Source: Clytia hemisphaerica (taxonomy: Eukaryota > Cnidaria > Hydrozoa > Leptothecata > Clytiidae). From it: a stretch of 64,000 nt of DNA. The stretch covers positions 536,971 to 600,970 of the forward strand of contig CACVBU010001366.1 in the NCBI GenBank assembly GCA_902728285.1. The letters are read 5' to 3'. The notes under the pieces were generated by a model that ran no database searches, was not told the DNA's origin, and saw only the letters and a program-made list of their open reading frames with translations. The position numbers and the translations under genes are program-made. Below, in pieces: positions 25,401 through 37,400 of the stretch (the stretch's first letter is position 1; each line of letters begins with the position of its first letter).

Positions 25401-28400
25401 TACACGTGGGGCGCCAGCACTAAAGGAACGCTCGGTCACGGTGAAGCGGAAGAAGAACTTGTACCAAGAGTTGTTGAAGCTCTCTTGGGAAGAGATATTC
25501 GAAAAATCGCTTGTGGTTTTGAACATACCCTTGCTGTGTCAGGTTTTAACTTTGATTTCTTTCAATTTCGGGCAAATTACCGGGTTGTTTTATTCCTAAC
25601 ATACCTTATCTGTATAGAATTGTCGGTAAAAACTGGTCAGAAATAAAAAAAAACTTGAAAACTTGAAAAGGCACTCTATAGGGACTTATTGTCGCGCGGG
25701 ATGAGGTTGTGCACGGCCCTCTCCTGGCGCGATAAGCGAATATTTATTTTTATGCCCCAGGCGTTTGTGATCTGACCCGCCGTTAGAAGACGGGGAGGAC
25801 TAGAATGTACAGTGGAATTCAGAGTGACAGTAGAACAAAGTAGACAAGAGTTTTTCGGCTCGTGCATATTTATTTTAATCCATCCAAATGATAGGTAAAA
25901 TTACTCACAATAAACAAACAAATTTAAATGTCAATATTTCACCTGCGTCCAGGCGTCGCCGCTCACTGCAGTTTATTGCGACTTGGGTTTTATTGTTAAC
26001 TCTGCGCGAGAACCCCATAACTCCGCAGTTCTCCCCGTTTGATTCACCACCTGTCTCACCCAGGCACTTCCCAACCTTACGGTCCAGTCTCTAAACGACT
26101 CTGCTTCAGCATTCTTTGTGGATGCGCATGGCAGTCAGACCGGGGTCAACGGGGTCCACTTGAGGAACCAGGCTAACCTAGGTCTGATGGCCACGCAATC
26201 CGTGATTCCTCAATACGTCTTGTCCGGACGAACGCTCGCTGAAGAATGTCTGAATTTCTATATCTGGTTGAGATATTTCTATCTCATGCATAATGCATAT
26301 TTACAAACATTCAACAAACAAAATTCTATTTATAAATCCCTCATGACAACAGCCGCGGGCCCAAAACGTTTGGACCCCAAACGACTACCCCTTACTAGTT
26401 CTAACTTTAAAATAACATCAAATTTTTATTTTGACAAAATCTCACAAAAAGGGTTAATATATTTCAATTCTACACAAATATTTATATATTTATTTCATTC
26501 GACAACACACCCATCTTTACACAGAGTATCCATTTCGTTAAATGATTTTTACTTTTGGTAGAAGACCCAAGCATCTGATCTCATTTGAGTTCAGGTTACA
26601 ATTTTTTTCACGGTGTCCGTCTCTGCCACAGGTCCAACAGGTCAAGCCACGCTCCCTGTTACATGGGATGATTTTACAAAACTTCTTTTTGTGTCCAGAT
26701 TCACCACATCTCCAACAAGTTAATAAAACATTCTTGTTTCTGCCATTTTGATACTTTAAAAGGTTTATTTCAATGTCATCTTCGTCGTCATTTGCTGACT
26801 TCGGCTTTCCATTCATCATCCGTTCTATGGCATTCAGTTTCTCCCATATCTTGGTGAGTTCCAAAGGCTTTTCTCGCTTCAGGGACTCTTTTAGCTTGAG
26901 GGCCTTCACTGCTTCGTTGTAGGTCTTAAATTGTTTAAGACAGACAAAGTCTTGCAAGTCAGGTCTTAATCCAGCCAATAAGAAATCGAGTTGTCGATTC
27001 TCTGGTACTTCCAGTTCAGTAAAGAGGAACTCTAATTCCTCAAGGTAAGTAAGTAAGGACGAATCTCCCTGCTTGATGCTATGAAGCTTGCGTCTTCTAA
27101 TAACTGTTTCCTCTGGGGCATCAAACATACTTTCAATTTCCTTAATTGCTAAGGCAAAAGAGGTCTTGTAGGTTCCATCCATCCGGTGGAAGAACATCTT
27201 TGGTCTTTTTTGTAATATGGATGGAAGAGCAGCCAGTTTTTCCTCTTCAGTCCATTTACCAAGTTTTGTAATCTCTTCAAATTCTTTTAAGAAGGTTTTG
27301 AATGACTTCGATCCGGTCCCATCAAAAGTAGGTAGATCTAAGTGAGTGATCTTCGGTCGGCTGAGTTTATTTAAAGACTCTACAAACGATGTCTCTGTTA
27401 GAAATGTCTGCTGCTGTATTGGCTTTCGGTCTTTTCGTATAAATGGTTCACAGTTACCTCCGATTGCTCCTGCTTGATATGGAGGGGATTCAGATTCTAA
27501 GTGTTCAACTCGAAATCTTAGCTGTTCAATCTCCTCACTGAGCTGTTTCCCATCGGATCGAATTCTGTCTCGTTCACTCTCCAATAGTTCTTGGTATTCG
27601 CATGGCGCACTCTTCCTTCTTTGGATATGTCGCTTGTCCACAAACGGTGGTGTAGTGCATCCATCGTAACAATTGCTACTAAACATGCTGTTCCAAATGT
27701 CCGATTGAACACTACAGTCACTATGGTAGTGTTTGGTGGTGTTAGAAAGGCTCGTTACTACAGGTTCGCAGTACTTGCAGTTGATTGATCCATTTACAAC
27801 CGCAGGCAAGCAAGGCAGAACTGTTAGTAATCACTATAAGGTATGATGGAAAGAAACGTGACCTTTTTCGATGAGCCTTTCAGCTTTCTCTCCTCATTGA
27901 CTTTCTTCTCTTTTTTTTCCGTTAAAATTTCTTGCATTCGGTATTTAGCATCATTACTTGCGTCAATGATAAATTATTCAAGAAGGTATATAAACGATTA
28001 TTGCATCTTCTTCCTTGAATTATTGATTACTTAAGGGTTCATCGCGAGAACCTTTCGGAGTTGGCTTGATATCAATAATTCAGTTCATTAATCCTCAGAG
28101 TGACAAATGTTTTCGATGTTTCATATGTTTGAAATGACTCAGCTGTTTAGTCTAAATTAACGACTCATTCTCAATAATAACCATTGAAGTTCATGGTAAA
28201 TGATAGAACGTAGATTTGAGTTTCTTTGAGTGAGTTTAATTTCAATAATTCATTAATCTTGGTTAGGTATTCTTGATGTTCTTGCGTGTTCGAGCTAAGA
28301 TGACTCAGATTTCGGTACCATTGAATGACTCACTTTTCAATTTAATCATTCAAGCTCTCAGATGAATGATCGAATCAACCACCCGTGTCCATTCAGTGCC

Positions 28401-31400
28401 AATGACTAATAGTTCATTAATAATTTGATACATTGTTTATTACAGTAAACCTTCGACGTCATTAGTTTTGTGAGTCAGCTCTTTCGACTTCAAGAAAGTC
28501 TGTCGGATTGTATTCTGCATGTAATTTAAGTTCCACATTAAAATATTTGATTATAGTCGTACTTTATTGGACTGTCACAATCAGATCTGTGCCTCTGACA
28601 TTGAGCCCCCAGTTGTCGCGCGGGATGAGGTTGTGCACGGCCCTCTCCTGGCGCGATAAGCGAATATTTATTTTTATGCCCCAGGCGTTTGTGATCTGAC
28701 CCGCCGTTAGAAGACGGGGAGGACTAGAATGTACAGTGGAATTCAGAGTGACAGTAGAACAAAGTAGACAAGAGTTTTTCGGCTCGTGCATATTTATTTT
28801 AATCCATCCAAATGATAGGTAAAATTACTCACAATAAACAAACAAATTTAAATGTCAATATTTCACCTGCGTCCAGGCGTCGCCGCTCACTGCAGTTTAT
28901 TGCGACTTGGGTTTTATTGTTAACTCTGCGCGAGAACCCCATAACTCCGCAGTTCTCCCCGTTTGATTCACCACCTGTCTCACCCAGGCACTTCCCAACC
29001 TTACGGTCCAGTCTCTAAACGACTCTGCTTCAGCATTCTTTGTGGATGCGCATGGCAGTCAGAACGGGGTCAACGGGGTCCACTTGAGGAACCAGGCTAA
29101 CCTAGGTCTGATGGCCACGCAATCCGTGATTCCTCAATACGTCTTGTCCGGACGAACGCTCGCTGAAGAATGTCTGAATTTCTATATCTGGTTGAGATAT
29201 TTCTATCTCATGCATAATGCATATTTACAAACATTCAACAAACAAAATTCTATTTATAAATCCCTCATGACATTATTTTCTTTTTTCGTGTATTTGCTAT
29301 CTTACGTGGGGTCGTCGAGAAAAAAGATGCCATGACTGTAGCGGTACATCCTATAGTACATATCTTTTTGCCTCAGTACTCTCCTCTCGTAAAGCTTTAG
29401 TTGAAGATCCTTTTACGATAGGACTTTCCTTCACAGTGATGAAAGTTATACTTTTCCCCTGATTAAGATTGTTTTCAATTTATGTAACTGACATGAAAGT
29501 TATAGCCTTAAAAAGGTCCAGTGTGGTCGAAATATTTAGTACAAAAAGAGATCAGTTTTTTTCTGACTAATTAACTGAAATGTTATTCTGACTTTTCCTA
29601 TTCGTCCAGTCACTGGTGAAGTGTTTTCAATGGGATCGGGACGCGGAGGAAAGCTGGGAGATAATATCCACGATCGTTACATGCCGTTGAAAGTTGGGTC
29701 GCTGTCTGAGAAGAAAGTTGTGGCTTTGTCATGCAGTGAACTCCATTCCGCTGTTGTCACTTGTAAGTTGCTTCTTTAATGAGTTCACTCACTCTGCAAC
29801 TTATGATCATCATAATCCTAAATGATGGTATGTTTCTAGTCTACACAATAGACAGCTCCAGACTTTTAGGCCTTACTCATGGTCTATAGGCACTGCTGTA
29901 GACAGCCATTAGTGCCCCCACCGGGAATTTGCTTATTAACAGGATTAGACATAACAGAAGTTCTTAACAAAATAAGTTTATCAACAGAGATTAAAGATAA
30001 AAGAATGTTTAAAACACAGCTGATTGGTTTAGGTTTCGAAACTCTCTATTGTTTAATAAAAACCTCAGTGCGCATGGGATGTATTTGGAAAAATTCAATA
30101 TTCAAAACAAGAGCAGTGCGCATATCCCGAAGAGTAGGAGTTTTACGCTCGAAACGAAGGAAGATATGACGTAGCCTAGTATGTCTCGTGTTGATTGAAA
30201 CCCCGTTAATTGTGAGTTGACGGTATGAACAGCTAATTTAGTCTATAACGACTTGAATCCATGTAACCTTGTATGATTTAGACAAAAAAGACAACTGTTC
30301 TGAAATTGACCCTTTATTTCTCATCATGTGTTTTCATAATTTAATCATTTAACTATTTTCAAAGCAACGGGCGAACTTTACTCCTTCGGACGTACTGGAC
30401 CAAGATTGGGATACTCCATCGAGGGCCGTAAACAAGAAATACCGAAACAAGTTGATGCATTGAAGAAACATTTTATTGTTAAAGTCTCATGTGGCTTGAA
30501 ATATACTCTCGGTAAGATCAATTTGTTTTACCTGAATCTAGATAATGGTACAACCCATTTTCCCTGGATTTCTTCACATACACACAAGAACATAAGGCTT
30601 CGATGGCCAAAATGTTAAGAACATGTTAAGAACATTTTAAGGCTTTGTTGACTTTAAAACACTGAATTTCTTAGGAAAATGGACAAAAATACTCACAAAA
30701 TGGTGAAATAAGAACATGTTAAGAACATTTTTAGGCTTAAAACTCAAAAAGTTAAGAACACCCGAAGGCTTCAATGGTTTTGGATGTTCTTATAAAAAAA
30801 CGCGGACCCTGTAGTATCCAATGGTGTTGTGAAATAAGCATTGTAGTAGCGAGTACTAACTTTTGGTCCGAGTCAGGTAGGGGAATATACCAACCTCTAC
30901 TCCAACGGGAGATTCTTCCTAACTATTATACTACTTGAACACTAAAAAACACAGTTGTGTATTAATGAAAAGTTTCGGCGTTTGTCTTCGTCAAGTTTGA
31001 AATGAAAGCATGTAAAAGTGGACGTACAATAATTTAGCTGAAAATAAAACTACTTATGCCATATCATTTTTGGTTAGACTGTAGAGATGAAAGAAACAAA
31101 ACCTTTTATCAAAATACGTAAACTAACAGAAAAAGTGGTTCGACTTTCTAGATCCTGGGCTCGAACGAATTTTCTACAAGGTCCTCATCAGCTCTGCCAG
31201 CAAAGACCTTCAACGGTGTGATTTAGGGGTCAACGTTACTCGACCTATCCAAACGTAAAATTTGGGACATCTTTTCTTTATTTCATTGCAAGACAAGATC
31301 ACTCTTTAACAATCAAAACTATTTAACCAGAGTACAATATCGTATAGATTTTTCTTTCTTTAATATCATTATCAAAATTGATTTTTGAAAAAAAGTAGAA

Positions 31401-34400
31401 AATATTCAAATTACTATTTACACATAAATCACATTGCTACTGAATCAGCTAAACGTTTTTTTTATAAAAACATCCAAAAGTTTTTGAAGGATTTGGATGT
31501 TCTTAACTTTTTGAGTTTTAAGCCTAAAATGTACTTATTTGACCATTTTCCTAAGAAATAGGGTGTTTTTGAGTCCACAAAGCCTTAAAATGTTCTTAAC
31601 TTGCTCTTATCATTTTGGTCAGCGAAGCTTTGTGTTCTTATATAGTTTATTCATAAAAAAACATCTATTCGCTTCATTTAATAATATCAAATTGATTTTT
31701 AATCGTTTTGGACAAATTTCTCATTGGTTTCAATGATACACTATTTACACTACATATAAAAACAAAAAACGGAACAAAATTTTTCATCTCCAATCTCATA
31801 AACCGCCTCAAAGAAACTCAGATTATGCAACATAAATTATGGTATCAACAATTGTAAGTCCCTAACCCGACAAAGTCATATCAATATCTCTCTGTAAAGC
31901 TATAATTTTCTTGTCCCCTTCTTCAAATTTATCGCTTTTTAATCACTATGTTGACTATCATGATCTTCTTGAATGTTCAAGCTTTTTAAAAAACGTTCAA
32001 TCTTCTCTGAGGTCGTTATCTCAGGTCCATTCAATTGTTCTAGAGAATCGTGTAAAGTTTGTCCTTCGCAGATACTGTTACATTTTGATGGTAAGTCATA
32101 TTCCACTAGTTGATCATCCTCATCATTAAAAGTCACGTGTTTACCCCGTCTCACACCTGGCATGGGTGTTAGCTGACGTTGTGTTAACATCTTTTTGACG
32201 TTCAGTGAAGGTAGAATCAAATTACTGTCACTGCGCCTGCGCCGACCATGGTATTGTCTGGGTGGTTCATTAATATCACTCTTAGCTCCATCATCGCTGT
32301 CTTCTTTATGCTCATCAACAACGAGAGGTTCGTCCATGTCATCTTTACGTCTTTGCATCAAATTCTTTGCATTCCGTTGTAAAGCCATCTTATGGAGCTC
32401 TTGTAAATGATCAGTAACCTTTCCGCTCAATAACAAATCCGTATCGCTAGCACGTCGGTGTTGTCGGCGTCGTGTCGGCATGCGACACATCCCGTTTGGA
32501 GGTGACGGTAAGAATGTCGTTGAGTCACTATCATTTTGACCCATGATGAGCCCGTCGCTTCCCCTCCGTCTGGTTTTACGGGACAACGTAGCGGGATGAC
32601 TATTCAACGAAGACGGGTGTTCTTCAATAACATCATTATTATTGTCGATCAGCAAATTGTCAGCACTTCCTCTACGTCGTGTTTTACGTTTGGAGTTTGC
32701 CCATTCCAAACCAGAAGTAATAGCTGAGGGAAGCTCTTTTATGGTTTCACTGATCTCGTATAGTCGTCCACTAGGGCTTGATCCTGAACTCCTTCGGACA
32801 TATAAACGCTCGTAAACTATCCCTTCAGCTTTTTCCATAGCTCTTAGTGTCTCTTCCATCAAGCTTGCTTCAAAATGAAATGTTTTCCTTTCATGAAATT
32901 TCACTTTTACATACCTCTTGTGTATACTATATAATTATGGAACGCCGACTCTATGCATGATGTAATGTCAATTTAAATGATAATTATCAACTATTATGGT
33001 CACTGCCTGAAAAATAAATTTGATCACCACTTTTTAATTTGTTGCCAAAAATAGAATACTGTTTTGGAGTTTCATATTGATCAGTTACTCTAATATATCG
33101 ACCCTTTTTCTTTGCCTTTATGAAGTTTGAATTTCTTAATTATGTTACGGTTAAATTTGTTTAAATTTGTTTAATGATTCATACAAGGGAAATTTGACAA
33201 ATTGATTAATTTTCTATCAGGCTTGTCTGTTATTTATGTTGATGTAGCTCGAGACAATCTCGAGAAAATAATTGTGCAGTTGACGCTCTCTGATCCGACA
33301 AAGTTTAATTAATTTCATGACCAAAAATAACTTCCCAATCGATAGGCTTCATTATTCGATACGCTCCATTATTCGATAATATTGAAAGTCACCGTCAACC
33401 AGAAACTTTCATAAACGACGCTCTACCATTTGATACACTCCCTTTTTCGATGAAAATCCAATTCTTCTTGAAAATCGAATTAGAGAACGTCCACTGTAAT
33501 GATCTTTTTTTTTCTGCCTATCTCTAACATTCTCCCCATGGCTTTGCCAGTGCGATGTTGGTTAGCAATTCTCGTATTTTCAGTGTACCAAAAAGGACTT
33601 TATCTATTATCATTTACCAAACGCGCCTAGTAGTTTTTTGATGGACCAAATAGCTGATAATACTGAGTTTATGTATCGGAGGATATCGAGGGCGACGGTA
33701 AGTGAAATCGATAAAAAACAAAGTCGATAGTTGATGTACGGCTCAATATCGCCTTTGCTCACCTAAACAAACGACGGTATTTTGGTGGAGCAAAGTGGAC
33801 GGTGATTTCGGAGACATGTCAACTTTGCTTTATACCGTCACAAACGTATCCCTTCTCGCATAGTCGAGCCAGTGTGCACCCGTGTAACCAACTTTCTTGA
33901 GCTATCTAAATATCAAAACCATTTTTTATTTTTAAGCATTGACAAAAGAAGGTCAAGTTTTTGCCTTCGGTGAGAACGGCTTTGGACAGCTTGGTTTGGG
34001 ACATCGTGATGAGTGTAAAACACCAACAAAGATCAAAGCCTTTGATGGGTTACGGATTACACAGATATCGGCTGGCATGGAACATGCTGGAGCTGTTACA
34101 GGTACTATTTTTTGTGGTTGGCTAGAAACTCGTCTGGAGAACTCTCGTAATATGCACCCCTGCTGTTTCACAGCTCTGGTGGAACTTCCTCTCGCAGTGG
34201 GGATGAAAGTTTCTATCGAAATCCCAATAGGGGTGGAAATTCTATTAAGTTCTCGGTGAAAAAATTAAGTGGGATGGTTTAGCTATTGCTATATTTTTCC
34301 ATTGAATTTTAAATGGGGATGAAAAGAAAGTTAATTTTCCAGTGGGGCTGAAGTGTAAAAGTGTCCCATTGTGTTTGACACAGGGTTGTTAGTTTACTAT

Positions 34401-37400
34401 CTATCATATTTGATAGACCCAAGCCATCTCATTTTAACTGACTCGATATTTAGTTGCATCATTATTTCAGAATGAATCTATCGAGACCTTCCGAAAGTTC
34501 CAAAACATTTTGTAGCCCTAATCTGAGAAGTATATCCATTTCTGTCTCAATCTACCGGGTCCTAGCCCAATTTAATATGATGATAAAACGATGTATATTG
34601 TTTTTCAGAGAATGGAGATGTTTGGTTATGGGGCAACAATGACTTTGGACAGCTTGGTACTGGTGATACCGAGTCACGTGACTCTCCTCATGAAGCACCC
34701 TCCACTTTCTGGTAAGTGTAATCTTTTCTGACTTTTCATAAGAATTTTTCGCCTTCATTAAAAATGAAATAAATATGATTAAAATTTACTGGTTGCTCGT
34801 CATTTTACACATCAAATTTTAAGGCTCGATTTTCTTTTCCCTCTTTCTGTTCAAATACGGGAAACTCTAGAAATGATGTATAGTTGATGAGTTTAACTTA
34901 AAATAATTTTCCAACCGAATCTTGAACCATAGCAACTGATAACTGATAACTCGAGAAACTGGAAATGGCAAAAATAAAGTCTAACTTTATAACCAAAAGT
35001 TCCAACGCAACCGAATCTTGAACCATAGCAACACTTACCATAAACAAAAGAACAATATCTTCAATACTAAGAACAATACTTATAATCTCAATAGAACAAT
35101 ATCACCAACAGCCCCACCTTATATAATGAACTTTAATTACCAAACGTCTGCCATCCTCATTATACCAATATTTAATTTCTTGGGTCGGTGACCAAAATAG
35201 ACCGATTAAATGATACTAAGGCACGCTTTGAAAATTTGGGATGCCTTGGAGTTTTTACAAGATGCTTAACTAATTGGTTATTTTTAAACAATAGGGATGA
35301 CGCGTTCTTTAGAAAAAGTAATAAAATCGTTTGTCTCAACATTTAACGACCAACAGAGTCGTCAAAGAACTTGTAAAAACTCCAGCTTGACCCGAATATT
35401 TGACTCCATATTGTCAATGATTGATTGATGGATGGCGTATTGCCCATCATAATCTGGAAAACCTCTTTCTTCCGTCTGTTTAAAGGAAAGTTTCTCTCTT
35501 TCATTTACAACTTGTATATTAATTAACTTTCACCAGTCACTTTTGTGCCTTAAAATACAAAATAACAAAATACTTTATAAAAGTTTTATATTGTGGTGTG
35601 TGATGTCTGAAAAATTTGAAGATTTGGTATTGATTATTCTTTTTTATCTCCAGGAATGAAGAGATTCAAGACATCAAATGCGGTGGCAAGCATACTGTCG
35701 TCCTTTCATGTAAATCCTTTCTATTATTGGCGTTTCGTCTTACTTCATTCGAAGTTGACTGAGAGTTAAGAAATATGACTCTACCGTATTTCTCTATCTA
35801 GCGCCGCACCTAAAATCAATAAGCTTAAAAAGAGTGACGTTTGATCCTTTCAAATTGTGACTTGAGCCTAATTGTTTTAAAAATAGATATTTCGAATTTT
35901 ATAAAGTGAGCCGTCTTCTTAAAAGCGCTGAGGAATAACGGTAGTTCAAAGTAAGACATAAGACTATCTTCTCAATTCTCAATCCTAAAAATAGCAGCCG
36001 GTAAACCCTAAATTTCACGATATCATAGTCAAAAGTAGTAACTATTTAATCAAACTACATGTTTTTTTATAAGCATAACGCTTATAAGCATATGAAGGCT
36101 CAGATTTGCAGAATTCCTAAGCATAACATGAGCATATATGTCAGCCTAAAATATTTTTCAAGTGGTCATTTTTATCTGCTTAAAAAGGTTTGGTAGAGGT
36201 CAAGTAAAAAATAAGACACTTCACGGCTAGCTAACATTCCACTGCTCCCAAAATCTGAACAAATTTTTACAAAATTTCTGAAATTTCATTAAAAACTTGG
36301 CTCGGGGTGAATCATAAGCATGATTCTTAAGCATATAATAAGCATAAACTATGCCTGGATGCTTTGAGAACTTAAGCATACACGAGCCTGACCAAGGGGC
36401 ATACACTTGCTTATAATAAAAAAAAAACTTGTAATTGATTTATCCTTGCAATCCTACCTAGGTACTGGAAAGATCTATTGTTTCGGTGATGGCCAGTATG
36501 GACAACTAGGTGTTAATTTGAGACCAACACAAACCAATCTTTCAACACCATGTAATGTTCCTATACCATCCAAAGTTGTACAGGTGGATTGTGGGATCGC
36601 TCACACAGCTGCTGTCACAGGTACATAGTACTCAACTTCAGTTGAGCTAGAATCTGAAAGCCTTGGAAAAAAGGCCATCGCTCACTCGAGTACAACTACT
36701 AGTGTCATTGTCACTAATGGCTATGTCCCCTCTTGCCCTACAGAGAGGCTTTACAGTTGGTGGGTGCTTACCACTGGCCTTTTAAGCCCTAGACAAAGAT
36801 CATTGATCGGGGTTTCTTTTTGAAGTGTTACTCGCAAAGAAGCCAATGCAGTGGGACTGAGAAACTGTCTCCAGGGTCTAAGCTCAGTGCTTCTAACATT
36901 TCATCGGAATGTCAACTTGGAGTTGACCAAAATAAAACCCCTTTCTACATTAAAATATCGGAGGTCCAATTAATTTGGTCTATCCTTATTTTAGTAACTA
37001 TTGTAGACATGACCCAATTATCACAATATCTCGATAATGATTTCCATAACTCAAAATTGTTTCGTCGTAGCTGAAGCCTTTAGGATGTGTGTAACTAGCT
37101 GTACTGTAACCTTCAAAGACATTATTCTTTTCTTACCTGTCGGATAAAACTGAATTTCCTCTCTTTATTTTATGTCTCTTTTAGACAATGGTACATTGTA
37201 CACTTGGGGCAAAGGCTCTGGAGCTCGACTTGGTCATTCTGATCACAGAGACAGGTATACCCCTTCATAGCGTCAACCCCCCTGCTGGTTTGGGGGGGGT
37301 TACTCCCTAAATTTTTTCCCAAAAAAGGAGGGGGCAGGAAGTACACCACTTTTTGGGGGAGCCTATGTACTTGGGGGAGCTAAAATCTCATCACTTAAAC

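Larger units (their letters stand above)
25690..29272 (-). mobile_element. Young LTR retrotransposon with gag but no pol (gag-only, non-autonomous)
   Basis: Two 659-bp LTRs (25690-26348 and 28614-29272) start TG and end CA and differ at one position that I could see. The host flanks repeat TTAT (25686-25689 and 29273-29276), a probable 4-bp target duplication. The element reads on the minus strand: 5' LTR at 28614-29272, a PBS-like TGGGGGCTC next to it (the first nine bases of a tRNA-Pro-type PBS), an 800-bp leader, an intact gag, 189 bp of tail and the 3' LTR. No protease, RT, RNase H or integrase fits in the space. It lies antisense in an intron of the PH-RCC1-FYVE gene. Such elements would depend on polymerase proteins from a related complete element. 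Confidence 0.92.

Noticed and set aside
25676..26561. Small open frames in the LTRs (63, 68, 97 and 147 aa)
   Set aside because: They recur identically in both LTRs and extend differently outside; they are shadows of LTR sequence.
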